A DNA stretch of 64,000 bases from a bacterium (GTDB lineage: Bacteria; Verrucomicrobiota; Verrucomicrobiia; Limisphaerales; J093): the NCBI GenBank assembly GCA_021780105.1, contig JAJXZJ010000052.1:1-64000 (forward strand), written 5' to 3'. Both the position numbers and the translations under genes were made by a program. Under the pieces are notes generated by a model. The model saw only the letters and a list, made by a program, of their open reading frames with translations, had not been told where the DNA came from and searched no databases. Below, in pieces: positions 15,721 through 25,317 of this stretch (positions are counted from its first letter, which is position 1; each line of letters starts with the position of its first letter).

Positions 15721-17937
15721 TCACGGCCGTTCGACGACGAGCCAGGTCTGGCCGTTAGCGGGCACATGCACGGTCACGTTCACGCTGTAATCGCGGTTCA
15801 GCCGGTAGCGTTTCGCCGGGCCGTGCTCCTGCCGAATCAGTGCCGTGGCGGTAAGTCCGGTGTAGTAAAGCGGCAGGCGAATCGTCCGGTTCGCCTCGAC
15901 CGGCAGCGGGTTGTAAATCATCGCCAGCCCGCAGCGGCGCAGACGCGGATTGACGTGCAGGAAGTAATCAATGTCCCGGCCGTCGGCGCGGCGCAGGTGG
16001 ATGAGGTCGGATTCGAGAATGTCGCGATATTCCTTGAACCAGCTCACCCAGTGCTTGAGTACCGCCTCCGTGGCGTCAGCGTCGTAGAGCCGAGGGCCGC
16101 GATAACACGCCTGCACGCCGGCGCCAAAGTTGTTGGCCAGGTGCGCCGCGTAGGCCGGCAGATGTTCGCGCAGCGGCTCCAGCGTGGCCGCCGCGCCGCC
16201 GCCCTGGTATTCGGTCAGCGGCACGAACATCCAGCCCATCGTCGGCGTCTTTTCCCAGGTGCCGTCAAAAATGTTCTGCCGGCCGTGGATGATTTGCTGC
16301 GCGCGCGGCAGCGACCAGTTCGACTCGCGGTAGCCCATGCCGGTCTTGCTCGTGCCGGTGAAGAAGTAGAAGTCCGGCGCGTTGACATACACGCCGTGTG
16401 CCCGGCACCAGGCGTAAAAATCCGCGCTCGTGCGCCATTGCGTCCATTGCGAATCCTCCAGCCCGTGGTGGCCGGGATGGTTCGTCGAGGCGCACACATC
16501 GCCGGGATACGGGCCGTCGTGCTCCAGCAGGTCGAGGCCGGTCTGCGTGATGAAGGTTTTGAGTTTTTCCAGATACGTGATGCCCCAGCGGCTGCCCAGG
16601 CACGGCGCGTTCCCGAAGATTGCGCCGCCGGGCTTGCCGGTTTTCGGATTGATCACGTCGTCCGCGTCGTCAATGCGCCGGCTGCTGAACAACGAGTAGG
16701 CGCCCACGTCGATGCCTTTGGCGTGCGCGTAATCCACGTCCTGCTTCACCCGCGCCATGTAGGCAGGATCGGTGTTCTCCATGTCCAGCCCGCTGCCGAA
16801 CGTGTAGATAATCATCTCGAAGCCGACCGCCGCGCATTGGTCCACTGCCGCGCGAAACGTTCGTGTGTCAGCGTTGCGGACGTGCATCATGATCGGATTT
16901 TCGGTGATCCACGGCGCGAGCGTCCGCTCGGCGCGGCGCACCGCCAACCCCTGTCGCTCGCGGGTGTCGCTGTCCTGCACCAGCAGCCAGGTGCGGAACG
17001 AGTGGAACATCTCGCCCGGCGCCAGCCGCACGCCGGGGCCGACCGGCGGCCGGCACACCAGCAGACACGGCGTCAGCCGTTCGTAATGCACCTGCGTCTG
17101 GTATTCCGGGTCCGGCTGCCACTCGGTCACACGACTCGACGTCACCGGGTCCATGCCGCCGAAGCTGTAGTCGCTGAGCACGGAGATCGGCGGCAACCGC
17201 CACTTGTTCGTCGGCCGGGCGTCCACGGCCGATTCCGCCTCCACCGCGGCAAGCACTTCGGTCGCTACGCGGTCCAACGTGACGCTGCGATCCGTGCCGT
17301 TGCTGACCGTGAGCCATTTGCCCAGCACTGGCAGGTGGTCGTAAAGTTCGTAATGCACCGTCACACTCAGCCCTTTCACCGCCGCGTCCCGGCCGGCGTA
17401 ATGAAAATTCGCCGTCACGCCCGGCGGTGGCCAAGGCAGATCCGCCGCGTGGCGTTTGCGCTTCCAGGCAAACGGCGCCTGTGGCCGGCCGGTGGTGACG
17501 CCAACAAGCTGGAATGCGGACACGTTATCCTTCAACGCGGCGATCCAGGCCGGCAGCAAATACGCGTGGTCCGGCTGGCCGCCGAGGCCGCCGACGTTGA
17601 ATTCCCGGCCGTCCACGGTGAGCAGCGCCTCCGGCTTCACCGCGCGCACCACGCTCGCGCCGGTCATCAAGTTGTCGAAACCGACGGTCGCGCCATTGGG
17701 CGTGAGCCGGATCGTGCGGCGGATCAGGCCGTTGTCCAGCGCCACCGCGTTCGTGCCGTCGGACCAGACCACGCGCGCCGGCCAGTGCGGTGGTGCGACC
17801 AGCCAGTCGCTGCTCGGGCCATCGGCGGCGCGTGCGCCGGGCGCGACCATGACGGTCAGGGCAGCAAGGCTAGGAACCAATGCGAGCCGACGAACAGCCG
17901 GCATGACGCGGCGCGGGAGATCAGCAATGCGTTTCAC
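15721..17937 (-). CDS. Secreted glycoside-hydrolase-like protein (alpha-galactosidase-type)
   Basis: 738 residues, GTG start, Sec signal peptide (about 1-38, hydrophobic LALVPSLAALTVMVAPGA then ARA-AD). Residues about 40-320 look like a beta-sandwich substrate domain. A TIM-barrel-like region follows, with FEMIIYTFGSGLDMEN, VGAYSLFSSRR, LDLLEHDGPYPGD (an Asp at the nucleophile position of clan GH-D) and YVNAPDFYFFTG. The end is a small beta domain. The arrangement resembles GH36/GH27-like enzymes, but I cannot name a family or substrate. A TACACT box (17950-17945) ends 7 nt before the GTG, with a poor -35. It stands alone and probably serves extracellular polysaccharide degradation. Confidence 0.6.
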   Translation of the reverse strand: MKRIADLPRRVMPAVRRLALVPSLAALTVMVAPGARAADGPSSDWLVAPPHWPARVVWSDGTNAVALDNGLIRRTIRLTPNGATVGFDNLMTGASVVRAVKPEALLTVDGREFNVGGLGGQPDHAYLLPAWIAALKDNVSAFQLVGVTTGRPQAPFAWKRKRHAADLPWPPPGVTANFHYAGRDAAVKGLSVTVHYELYDHLPVLGKWLTVSNGTDRSVTLDRVATEVLAAVEAESAVDARPTNKWRLPPISVLSDYSFGGMDPVTSSRVTEWQPDPEYQTQVHYERLTPCLLVCRPPVGPGVRLAPGEMFHSFRTWLLVQDSDTRERQGLAVRRAERTLAPWITENPIMMHVRNADTRTFRAAVDQCAAVGFEMIIYTFGSGLDMENTDPAYMARVKQDVDYAHAKGIDVGAYSLFSSRRIDDADDVINPKTGKPGGAIFGNAPCLGSRWGITYLEKLKTFITQTGLDLLEHDGPYPGDVCASTNHPGHHGLEDSQWTQWRTSADFYAWCRAHGVYVNAPDFYFFTGTSKTGMGYRESNWSLPRAQQIIHGRQNIFDGTWEKTPTMGWMFVPLTEYQGGGAAATLEPLREHLPAYAAHLANNFGAGVQACYRGPRLYDADATEAVLKHWVSWFKEYRDILESDLIHLRRADGRDIDYFLHVNPRLRRCGLAMIYNPLPVEANRTIRLPLYYTGLTATALIRQEHGPAKRYRLNRDYSVNVTVHVPANGQTWLVVERP

Positions 17938-18033
17938 GGCGCGCAGTGTAACGTCGCCCGGTGACGGCGCCAGCCCGCAATGAAAGTTGAGCGTTTTCAG
18001 CCGCGGTAGGCTTTCCCGCTGAGCGATGCGGCC

Positions 18034-18507
18034 TCAGTGTTTCGTCACCGCAGTCGTAATTTTCCGCGCCAGTTCCCTGGCTTCCTTATAGTCGAAATTG
18101 CCGGTGATCTCGGCCTTGCCGCCGGGGACTTCCGCGCGAATGACCGGGGCCGTGAGAATCTGGCCATTGATAATGATGGCGAGCCGCCGTCCGGTGTTCT
18201 CGCGTGTCACCTCGGCAAATTGCTTCCTGCCGGCGCCGGTGAATACGATCAAGACGGAGGCCTGTTTCCGGGTCTTGTCGTTCACCGCCTTGGCCGATTT
18301 CACGGCCGACTGGTCCAGCAGGATCTTTTTCTCCACGTAGAGCACCTCGTTGAACTTGTCTTTGTTGACCAGGATCATGCGTTCCGCCTTGTCCGACGGC
18401 TCGGAACTTGCCAGACGCAATTGGAATACCGGGCCGTGGGTGTCATTGGCGCCGAAAGCGACCAGAGCCGCCAAGAAAATCAAGCCGCACACGAACAACG
18501 ATTTCAT
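18034..18507 (-). CDS. Exported single-domain SecD P1-head-like protein
   Basis: 157 residues. A signal peptide (MKSLFVCGLIFLAALVAFGA) is followed by a domain matching the P1 head subdomain of SecD: FTGAGRKQFAEVTRENTGRR, then LAIIINGQILTAPVIRAEV and GKAEITGNFDYKEARELAR. In SecD this periplasmic domain helps pull exported chains, but here there are no membrane helices beyond the signal, so it cannot be a translocase subunit on its own. Similar stand-alone proteins occur in Verrucomicrobiota and Planctomycetes. An almost perfect 24-bp inverted repeat abuts the start codon. Confidence 0.75.
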   Translation of the reverse strand: MKSLFVCGLIFLAALVAFGANDTHGPVFQLRLASSEPSDKAERMILVNKDKFNEVLYVEKKILLDQSAVKSAKAVNDKTRKQASVLIVFTGAGRKQFAEVTRENTGRRLAIIINGQILTAPVIRAEVPGGKAEITGNFDYKEARELARKITTAVTKH

Positions 18508-18509
18508 AT

Positions 18510-18533
18510 AGCTGACAAGTTACTTGTTCAGCT
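18510..18533 (-). promoter_or_regulatory. 24-bp inverted repeat upstream of the SecD-like gene
   Basis: AGCTGACAAGT, one T, ACTTGTTCAGCT: the arms pair along their whole length except for one extra base in the right arm. It sits 3 nt before the ATG at 18507, where the -10 region of a leaderless transcript would be, so it could be a repressor operator or an mRNA hairpin that hides the start. Which one is not decidable by eye. Confidence 0.45.
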
Positions 18534-18676
18534 AGCACGGCTGGCGGCGGGAAACAAGTTCTATCCAGCACCACGAACGGGCACGCACGTAGTGCCGGCC
18601 TGGCCCTGAAACCCCGTGTGCGTGCGGTCCGAACTGCCTTGTCCGCTGGCGATGGATGGAGTAGGAGTCATTCGTC

Positions 18677-19504
18677 ATGCCAACGCCAGCCCGCCATTGC
18701 CGACGCGTCGCGTTCACGCTGATCGAGTTGCTCGTGGTCATTGCCATCATTGCGATTCTGGCCGGTATGTTGCTGCCCGCCTTGTCCAGGGCGAAGGCCA
18801 AGGCCACGGCTGTCCATTGCCTCAACAATCTGAAGCAACTCCAACTGGCGTGGACGATGTATTCGATGGATCACGATGAATACATCGCCGGGAACAACTG
18901 GACGCAGGAGGCGGCGCACCAGGGCGGCTGGAACTGGGTTTCCGGCTGGCTCGATCCCAGCCAGGCAAACAACAAGGACAACACCAACACGCTGCTCCTC
19001 CTCGACGCGCGCTACGCGGCCCTGGGAAACTACAGCCAGTCCGCGGGCGTTTACCGGTGTCTGGCCAGCAAGGTCACCGCCAAGGAAGGCGGCTCTCGCT
19101 ATCCGATGGTGCGGACCGTGTCCATGAACGGCTGGATGGGCTGGCCCAACACCGCTCCGTGGAACGCCGGCTACCCGATCTTCCAGAAGACGAGCGACAT
19201 CACCGGCCTGCCGCCGACCGACGCGCTGGTGTTCGTGGACGAGCGCGACGACAGCATTGACGATGGTTACTTTGCGATTGATATGGCCACGGCGCAGATC
19301 GTCAATTTTCCCGCCAGCTATCATAACGGTGCCGGCGGCGTCACTTTCGCCGACGGCCACGCGGAAATACACCGCTGGCTCAGCCCGGAATTCCGCCCGC
19401 CGCAAACGATGGGGATCGAGACCATCAAACAGCAATTCACCGCGGTCCCGGCCAGCAACATGGATTTGCGCTGGCTGCGGATGCACGCAACCGCGCCGCA
19501 CTGA
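18677..19504 (+). CDS. Type II secretion pseudopilin-like protein (H-X9-DG class)
   Basis: 275 residues. A short basic leader ([12 protein letters not shown]) precedes [20 protein letters not shown], the prepilin cleavage/methylation motif with Glu at position 5 of the mature protein. The globular part ends with [14 protein letters not shown], the C-terminal motif of the large pseudopilin-like families in Verrucomicrobiota and Planctomycetes. It is processed by prepilin peptidase and anchored in the inner membrane; whether it joins a pilus is unknown. GGAG at about 18663 gives a normal ribosome-binding site. A second copy lies at 21398. Confidence 0.85.
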   Translation: MPTPARHCRRVAFTLIELLVVIAIIAILAGMLLPALSRAKAKATAVHCLNNLKQLQLAWTMYSMDHDEYIAGNNWTQEAAHQGGWNWVSGWLDPSQANNKDNTNTLLLLDARYAALGNYSQSAGVYRCLASKVTAKEGGSRYPMVRTVSMNGWMGWPNTAPWNAGYPIFQKTSDITGLPPTDALVFVDERDDSIDDGYFAIDMATAQIVNFPASYHNGAGGVTFADGHAEIHRWLSPEFRPPQTMGIETIKQQFTAVPASNMDLRWLRMHATAPH

Positions 19505-19634
19505 GCCGATTGAAATTGTCACGCCTTGCCCTTGGTGGCTTCGTGATTTTCGTTCCGTCGGTATTCTCACGGCATTGGTGGCGTTTGACCGGAAATGCCT
19601 CGCGAAGAAACGGGTGGGTCGCTACGTTGGTCGT

Positions 19635-20870
19635 GTGAAAGCAAGGCTTTGGATCGTGTGGGTGCTTTTGCTGGCGGTGGCGTCAGCCACGGCCGAGGTG
19701 AGGCTGGGCTGCGAGGTGCTGGTGGCCGGCGGTTTCAAGGAGCTGCGCGGCAAGCGCGTGGCGCTCATCACCAACCAGACCGGCGTCAACCGCGAGGGGC
19801 GTCGCACGGCGGATGTGCTTCGCTCCGCCAAAGACGTGAAGCTGATGGCCTTGATGGCGCCGGAACATGGGTTGGATGGTAAAACTCCCGCCGGCAAGGA
19901 ATTCCCCGATTCGCGCGACCCGCGCACCGGCCTGCCGGTGTTTTCCCTTTACGGTCCTGGCCCCACGCGCCAGCCGACCCGCGCCATGCTCAAGGGTCTG
20001 GACGCGGTGGTTTATGATGTGCAGGACATTGGCTGCCGCTCCTACACGTTCATCAGCACGTTGGGGCAGGCGATGGACGCCTGCGGCGCCGCCGGCGTGG
20101 AATTCGTCGTGCTGGACCGGCCCAATCCGCTCGGCGGCGTGCGCGTGGAAGGGCCGATGCTGGAGCGGCCGTTCCGCTCGTTCGTCAGCCGGTGGAACGT
20201 GCCTTACGTCTATGGCCTGACGTGTGGCGAACTGGCGCGAATGATCAACGGCGAACGGTGGATCACGAATCGCTGCCGGCTCACCGTCGTGCCCATGCAA
20301 GGCTGGCGGCGCACAATGACGTGGCGCGACACCGGCCTGCCGTGGGTGCCAACGTCGCCGAACGTGCCGCTGGCCGAATCGCCGCTGTATCTGGTGGCCA
20401 CGGGTTTGCTCGGTGAAATCGGCACCGTCAGCACCGGCTTGGGATCGGCCTTCCCGTTCCAGTGTATCGCGGCGCCGTGGCTGGACGCTGAAAAGACCTG
20501 CCAGCGGCTTGGTAACTATCGTCTGGCGGGGGTGAAATTTACGCCGGTGAGTTTCACGCCGGATCGCGGGGCGTTCAAAGGCCAGCACGTTTCCGGCGCG
20601 AGGATGCGTTTCTACGAGCCGGCTCGCGCGCCGTTGGTCGCCCTCAATTTTTACGCGTTTGAGACGGCCCGGCAGCTTGGCCGGCGGGATTTGTTCGCCG
20701 AGGCCGTGCGGCAGGGACGTTCCTTCACGATGTTCGACAAGGTTTGCGGCACGGACACCATTCGCCAGGCGTTGGAAGCCGGTCGCCCGGCATCAAGCAT
20801 CGTGGCAGCATGGCGATCCGGCGAAGAGGCGTTCCGCCAGAAACGCGCGCCGTATCTGCTCTACCGCTGA
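19635..20870 (+). CDS. namZ: Exo-beta-N-acetylmuramidase NamZ-type (DUF1343/GH171)
   Basis: 411 residues from GTG 19635, selected because a signal peptide begins there (VKARLWIVWVLLLAVASATA). Family motifs follow: RVALITNQTGVN, LMALMAPEHGLDG, AVVYDVQDIGCRSYTF, VLDRPNPLGG and GTVSTGLGSAFPF. DUF1343 proteins include the Bacillus NamZ that releases terminal MurNAc from peptidoglycan fragments, so a role in wall recycling or scavenging in the periplasm is likely. The upstream in-frame extension overlaps the pseudopilin gene and is not used. Not part of an obvious operon. Confidence 0.88.
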   Translation: MKARLWIVWVLLLAVASATAEVRLGCEVLVAGGFKELRGKRVALITNQTGVNREGRRTADVLRSAKDVKLMALMAPEHGLDGKTPAGKEFPDSRDPRTGLPVFSLYGPGPTRQPTRAMLKGLDAVVYDVQDIGCRSYTFISTLGQAMDACGAAGVEFVVLDRPNPLGGVRVEGPMLERPFRSFVSRWNVPYVYGLTCGELARMINGERWITNRCRLTVVPMQGWRRTMTWRDTGLPWVPTSPNVPLAESPLYLVATGLLGEIGTVSTGLGSAFPFQCIAAPWLDAEKTCQRLGNYRLAGVKFTPVSFTPDRGAFKGQHVSGARMRFYEPARAPLVALNFYAFETARQLGRRDLFAEAVRQGRSFTMFDKVCGTDTIRQALEAGRPASSIVAAWRSGEEAFRQKRAPYLLYR

Positions 20871-20886
20871 AGCCGCCCGGCGGCGG

Positions 20887-21345
20887 TTACTGCGCGCTCG
20901 TGTCGGCCGCAGTGGCTTGAAAATCCATTTCACCTCGGGCGCGTCCAGCCTGGACGAGAAGATGATACTTGGTGCCGGGTTCAAGCGGCCGCGCCCAGCG
21001 GTTCGTGGTGGCGGGCTGCATTCCGGGAATGGGCCGGCCATAGATGAAACCTTTGACCGGTGGGCCGTTCTTCTTGCCCGGCTTCAAGTCCCACAGCGGT
21101 CGCGGATTTTTTTTCCTCACCGCCAGATCGTCCGCGGCATACACCCGGACCGTCGTGAGGTGGTATTTCCCGTTGAGCAAGAAAGCGACCGGGTAAACCG
21201 TCTGCCCCGGCCGGACTTGCCGCAGCACGCGGTCGGATTTGATGATTTGAATGCGCGGAGGATTGAGCCAGTCAGTGAAATAACAAAGATAAAGGCCGCC
21301 CAGGAAGATGGCGAAACTGAGCAGAAACCAGGTTTTGCGCGTCAT
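20887..21345 (-). CDS. Membrane-anchored protein of unknown function
   Basis: 152 residues. One N-terminal helix ([24 protein letters not shown]) with a short cytoplasmic tail serves as anchor. The remainder is a small periplasmic domain ([21 protein letters not shown], and [14 protein letters not shown] near the end) that might be a beta-sandwich. I do not recognise the family. It is convergent with namZ, 16 nt from its stop, and divergent from the second pseudopilin gene. Confidence 0.7.
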   Translation of the reverse strand: MTRKTWFLLSFAIFLGGLYLCYFTDWLNPPRIQIIKSDRVLRQVRPGQTVYPVAFLLNGKYHLTTVRVYAADDLAVRKKNPRPLWDLKPGKKNGPPVKGFIYGRPIPGMQPATTNRWARPLEPGTKYHLLVQAGRARGEMDFQATAADTSAQ

Positions 21346-21397
21346 AAACTGTAACCAGATGACGATCCCGCAGCGTCTTTATTCGAGATATAAGCGC

Positions 21398-22162
21398 ATG
21401 AATGCAGAGTCACGCGGAAACGTAATCCCCCGGAACCGCCCGGCGGGCGGCCGGCGGTTAACCTTGGCCTTCACCCTCATCGAGCTGCTGGTGGTGATCG
21501 CCATCATTGCGATCCTGGCCGGCATGTTGCTGCCGGCGCTGGCCCGGGCCAAGGAGGCCGGCCGGCGCATTGCCTGCGTGAACAACATCCATCAGCTCGG
21601 CCTCTCGCTGATGATGTATGCCGACGACAACAACGGCGTCCAGCCCGAACGTAACAACGGCCCGCGCTGGTCGGAGCGGTTGCTGCCCATTTACAGGGAT
21701 GTGCGCGTGCTGCGTTGTCCCAGCGACGGACCCAAGGTGCCGCAGACCGGCACCAGCGGCACCAACGGCTTCCTGGGCGACGCCTCGCCGCGCACGTATA
21801 TCATCAATGGTTGGAATGATTACTTTCAGCAGCAGCTCGGCGCGGACTTCAACATGAATGCCATCATGGGACTCTCGATGCGTGACGGCTCCCTTCCGCT
21901 GCCGTCGGACACCGTCGTCTTTGGCGAGAAGGAGAACACCTCGCCGCACTACTACATGGATTTTCTGGAGGGGGAGGGGAACGACATCACGGAAATTGAC
22001 CAGTCCAAACACTCGACCTCCATGCAGAACTCGCGCAGCGGCGGCTCGAACTACGCCTTCGCCGATGGCAGCGCCCGCTTCATCCGGTTTGGCGGCGCCT
22101 TCCAGCCGCTCAACCTGTGGGCCGTGACGGACCGCTGGCGGACGAACGCGCTGAGCTTCTGA
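21398..22162 (+). CDS. Type II secretion pseudopilin-like protein, second copy
   Basis: 254 residues from ATG 21398. The frame is open further upstream, but that part runs into the divergent gene. The leader is longer than usual ([20 protein letters not shown]) before [20 protein letters not shown]. The mature part contains [19 protein letters not shown] and ends with [16 protein letters not shown], equivalent to the DGHAE motif of the copy at 18677. A TATAAG sequence lies only 3 nt before the ATG, but no convincing -35 is found. The role is as for the other pseudopilin. Confidence 0.82.
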   Translation: MNAESRGNVIPRNRPAGGRRLTLAFTLIELLVVIAIIAILAGMLLPALARAKEAGRRIACVNNIHQLGLSLMMYADDNNGVQPERNNGPRWSERLLPIYRDVRVLRCPSDGPKVPQTGTSGTNGFLGDASPRTYIINGWNDYFQQQLGADFNMNAIMGLSMRDGSLPLPSDTVVFGEKENTSPHYYMDFLEGEGNDITEIDQSKHSTSMQNSRSGGSNYAFADGSARFIRFGGAFQPLNLWAVTDRWRTNALSF

Positions 22163-22195
22163 GCGGCCGCCGCTGCCGGCGCACACCGCGTTTGC

Positions 22196-22224
22196 TTGTC
22201 GGCCGGACAAGGTCCGGGTAAAGT
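22196..22224 (+). promoter_or_regulatory. Promoter of the DapA-family gene, near-leaderless
   Basis: TTGTCG (22196-22201), 17-nt spacer, TAAAGT (22219-22224), then 9 nt to ATG 22234. The sequence also contains a GGCCGGAC/GTCCGG inverted motif around the spacer. Confidence 0.55.
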
Positions 22225-22233
22225 CCGGCCGTT

Positions 22234-23130
22234 ATGGCCATGCCAACTGCGGGAATTATTGCGGCGCTTTGGACCCCCACCGACGCACAGGGACGCGTCA
22301 TCGAAACCGGCCTGGCGGCCAACCTCGCGTTTCTCCGCCAACGCGGTGTTCACGGTCTGATGGTGCTGGGCAGCACGGGCGAGTTTGCCCGGCTGTCGCT
22401 CGAAGCCCGGCTCGATTTTCTCGCCGCCGTGCAGCGGCACTGCGGGGACTGGCCGGCGATGGCCAATGTCAGTGACATTCGTCCAGACGCCGTGACGGCA
22501 CTCGGCCGGCGGGCGGCGGAACTCGGTTATTCCAGTATTTCCCTTTTGCCGCCGTGGTATTACCCGCTGGCGCAGGTGGACCTGGCGGAGTTCTTCGTCC
22601 GCGAGGCCGAGCGGATCGCGCTGCCGCTGTTTCTCTACAACTTCCCCGAACGCACCGGCCATCGCATCAGCCTGGAAACGATCGCGACGGTCGCCGACCG
22701 CGTGCCGCTGGCGGGCATCAAGCAGAGTGGCGCGGAGTTCAGTTACCATCGCGAGCTGCTGGCGCTTGGCCGGCCGCGGCGTTTCGTCGTCCTCACCGGC
22801 GCGGATAGCCGCCTGGCGGAGGCGATGGCGCTTGGCGTGACGGGTGCGGTCAGCGGACTGGCGAACGCCGTGCCGGAGCTGATGACAGCCGTGTATGACG
22901 CGGTGCGTGCCGGCGACACGGCGCGGGTGAACGAAGCTACCGGGCGGTTGGTGGAGCTGACGCGGAGGCTCGACGCGGTGGAATTTCCACTCTGTGTGGC
23001 CGCCGCCATGGCCGCGCGCGACCTGTGTGTCGGCGAACCCAAATGTGTCGTCTCTGCCGCCACCAGGCAACGCTACGACCAGCTTGTGACCGAGCTGCGA
23101 CAACTTTTCCACGAATGGAGCCTGCGTTGA
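22234..23130 (+). CDS. DapA/NanA-family aldolase
   Basis: 298 residues, a full-length class I TIM-barrel aldolase. Features: LGSTGEFARLS (the pyruvate carboxylate-binding GSTGE), YNFPER with Tyr135, and AGIKQSGAEF with Schiff-base Lys163. Members condense or cleave pyruvate with an aldehyde: DapA, N-acetylneuraminate lyase, KDG aldolase and others. The residues do not settle which. The coupled MFS transporter (16-nt overlap) argues for sugar-acid catabolism rather than lysine synthesis. Confidence 0.85.
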   Translation: MAMPTAGIIAALWTPTDAQGRVIETGLAANLAFLRQRGVHGLMVLGSTGEFARLSLEARLDFLAAVQRHCGDWPAMANVSDIRPDAVTALGRRAAELGYSSISLLPPWYYPLAQVDLAEFFVREAERIALPLFLYNFPERTGHRISLETIATVADRVPLAGIKQSGAEFSYHRELLALGRPRRFVVLTGADSRLAEAMALGVTGAVSGLANAVPELMTAVYDAVRAGDTARVNEATGRLVELTRRLDAVEFPLCVAAAMAARDLCVGEPKCVVSAATRQRYDQLVTELRQLFHEWSLR

Positions 23131-24476
23131 ACCCGGCCGGCGCCGGCCCGGCCGCGCCCACCACTTGCCCCGGTTACAAGTGGCGGGTGGTGTTGATGCT
23201 GTGGTTTGTTTGCTTTTTCAATTATGCGGACCGGCAGGCCATCAGTTCCGTCCTGCCGCTCCTCGCGAAGGATTTTAACTTTGACGATCTCCAGCTCGGC
23301 CTTATCGGCTCGGCTTTCGCCTGGATTTACGCCGGCGCCGCGCCGTTCGCCGGAATGGCCGCCGACCGTGCCACGCGAAAAAAAATCATCATCGCCGCGT
23401 GTGTCGTCTGGAGCTGCTTCACGCTTGCCACCGCGTGGTGCGGCAACTGTTCCTCGTTCATCTTCGTCCGGGCGCTGACCGGCCTGGCCGAGGCATTTTA
23501 TTTTCCGGCGGCCATGTCGCTGATCAGTGACGTTCACGCGCCCGGGACCCGCTCGCGGGCGATGGCGCTGCATCAGTCCGCTGTCTATGCTGGAACGATT
23601 CTGGGGAGCTGGCTGGCCGCCGTGCTCGCCGAAAAATCCGGCTGGAATGTTCCTTTTCTGATGTTCGGCCCGATCGGGATTCTGCTCGCCATTTTTGTCT
23701 CCCGGTTTCTCCGCGAACCTGAGCGCGGTGCGGCCGACGGGGGATGTGGCCGCAGCGGTGACGAGGGCCATTCTTCTTTGAACGGCGGAACGCAGGGCCT
23801 CCGCAAATCTGCCCCTCCGCTTTCCGTCGCGGAAACCTGGAAGATCATTTTCCGCTCGCCCGCCGCGATGTTTTTGATGGCCGCTTTCCTGTGCGCCAAT
23901 TTTGTCGCGTTCATTTTCCTGACGTGGACGCCCAAGTTCCTGTTCGACAAATTCCACTATTCGCTGGGCGCCGCCGGATTGACCGGTGCGGTGTTCATCA
24001 ACCTAGCCAGTGCCGTGAGCGTGCCGTTCGCCGGCCTGATCGCGGACAAATGCGTCCGCCGGTTTCCCACCGGCCGGATGCTGGTGCAATTCTCCGGCCT
24101 CCTGGCCGGCGCAGTGTTTGTGTTCCTCGTTGGCCAGACCGCGAACGTCGGCGTCTTGATTTTGGCGATGACCTGCTTTGGCATCTGCAAGGGCTTTTAC
24201 GATTCGGGCATTTTCGCCTCCCTCTACGACACGATCGAGCCGCGCGCGCGCGGTTCGGCGGCGGGACTGATGAACACCGTGGGCTGGGGCGGCGGCGCGC
24301 TGGGGCCGGTGTTTGTCGGCTGGGTCACCAAGCATGGCCACTACGGAAGTGAATCGGCCAACATGGGCCACGCCATCGCGCTGGGCGGCGCGGTCTATTT
24401 GATCGGCGCTGGACTGCTGGCATTCGCGGCGTTCAAACACGCCCGACAACGCGGTGGCGCGGCCTTGGCGCGTTAA
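23115..24476 (+). CDS. MFS transporter, anion:cation symporter type
   Basis: 453 residues from ATG 23115, overlapping the aldolase by 16 nt. Twelve membrane helices are expected. The first motif WFVCFFNYADRQAISSVLPLL and the loop 2-3 motif GMAADRATRKK fit the ACS family (hexuronate, galactonate, sialate carriers). The central cytoplasmic loop (about 205-240) is unusually Gly/Ser-rich (GAADGGCGRSGDEG) and looks expanded. With the adjacent aldolase it probably imports the sugar acid that the enzyme cleaves. Substrate unknown. Confidence 0.85.
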   Translation: MEPALNPAGAGPAAPTTCPGYKWRVVLMLWFVCFFNYADRQAISSVLPLLAKDFNFDDLQLGLIGSAFAWIYAGAAPFAGMAADRATRKKIIIAACVVWSCFTLATAWCGNCSSFIFVRALTGLAEAFYFPAAMSLISDVHAPGTRSRAMALHQSAVYAGTILGSWLAAVLAEKSGWNVPFLMFGPIGILLAIFVSRFLREPERGAADGGCGRSGDEGHSSLNGGTQGLRKSAPPLSVAETWKIIFRSPAAMFLMAAFLCANFVAFIFLTWTPKFLFDKFHYSLGAAGLTGAVFINLASAVSVPFAGLIADKCVRRFPTGRMLVQFSGLLAGAVFVFLVGQTANVGVLILAMTCFGICKGFYDSGIFASLYDTIEPRARGSAAGLMNTVGWGGGALGPVFVGWVTKHGHYGSESANMGHAIALGGAVYLIGAGLLAFAAFKHARQRGGAALAR

Positions 24477-24514
24477 CACGGCCGGTCAACTGGTTCGGCA
24501 GCGAACGAACCGGC

Positions 24515-25132
24515 TTACTTCGCCGTCGTGGGCGCCGCGGGAGGCAGTTCCAGGATGCGCAGATTGCGGAAATCAAATGCGAAGTTCTCCGCCTCGATGC
24601 CGATGTAGCCCCTGTCCGTGTCCAGCTTGTCGTAGGTCCAGGTTTCCTCGCCGTTCACCGAGACCGCGATGCTCTTGCCGCGCACTTCGATACGAAACTT
24701 GACCCATTGATTCACCGGCATTTTGGGCGTCTCCGCGGGCACCACCGGATTGCTGCCATGCACCAGGCCGCCGAGCGCGTCGTAGCGGAGGTTTACCTGC
24801 CAGCCGTGATCCGGCCACGGCTGGCCGTCGAGGCCGGCGCGGATGAAGATGCCGCTGTCATACTTGTCCACCAGCGCCCGCCACTCGCATTCCAGGATGA
24901 AATCCGAGTATTGCTTCCCGGTGCGCAGCCAGCCCATGCCCTTGACGAGCTGCAGATTGCCATCCTTGACGGCGAACGTGACATCGTGGACGGGCACCCA
25001 GCCGCTGAGGTCCTTGCCGTTGAACAGCGATTCCCACTTGCCCTTCGGCGTGTCCGCGGCGCGTGAATGGAGGCCAACGAGGAGGCAACCGGACAACAAA
25101 ATACCAAGCCAGGCGGAAAAGCGGCGTTGCAT
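24515..25132 (-). CDS. Secreted DUF1080 protein (3-keto-disaccharide hydrolase fold)
   Basis: 205 residues. Signal peptide (RRFSAWLGILLSGCLLVGLHSRA) followed by the DUF1080 hallmark WESLFNGKDLSGWVP, then FILECEWRAL, DSGIFIRAG, WVKFRIEVRGKSIAVSVNG and the closing GYIGIEAENFAFDFRNLRI. It is a single concanavalin-like beta-sandwich. Some members hydrolyse 3-keto-glycosides, and the family is hugely expanded in Verrucomicrobiota and Planctomycetes. On the minus strand TTGACG (25169-25164) lies 17 nt from a weak GAAAAG (25146-25141), 8 nt before the ATG, a poor version of the leaderless promoter. Confidence 0.88.
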   Translation of the reverse strand: MQRRFSAWLGILLSGCLLVGLHSRAADTPKGKWESLFNGKDLSGWVPVHDVTFAVKDGNLQLVKGMGWLRTGKQYSDFILECEWRALVDKYDSGIFIRAGLDGQPWPDHGWQVNLRYDALGGLVHGSNPVVPAETPKMPVNQWVKFRIEVRGKSIAVSVNGEETWTYDKLDTDRGYIGIEAENFAFDFRNLRILELPPAAPTTAK

Positions 25133-25230
25133 ACGGGCTTCTTTTCGCCAAGCCGCGGCGCCACGTCAAGTCTGGTTCGACCGCCGCGCGGCGGGGCAGG
25201 GGACTGCCGGCGCACAAATTGCCGGTTGAA

Positions 25231-25317
25231 TGGTGCCGACGGAGGGGGTCGAACCCACACACTCTTTCGAGTACCAGATTTTGAGTCTAGCGCGTCTGCC
25301 AATTCCGCCACGTCGGC
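25231..25317 (-). tRNA. tRNA-Leu (anticodon CAA)
   Basis: Read on the minus strand: 7-bp acceptor stem GCCGACG/CGTCGGC, D arm with GGCAGAC, anticodon loop CTCAAAA giving CAA, a long variable arm around TACTCGAAAGAGT as expected for class II tRNAs, and T loop GTTCGACCC. The discriminator is A, and CCA is encoded (231-233 region). The whole gene is 87 nt including CCA. It reads UUG codons. No integrated element sits next to it in this window. Confidence 0.95.

Noticed and set aside
23735..23830. Palindromic repeat insertion in the MFS central loop
   Set aside because: The loop is Gly/Ser-rich and expanded, but I could not find inverted ends like those of the elements in the restriction island.
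25231..25317. tRNA-Leu used as an attachment site for a nearby element
   Set aside because: No integrase, repeated tRNA end or foreign gene block lies on either side.
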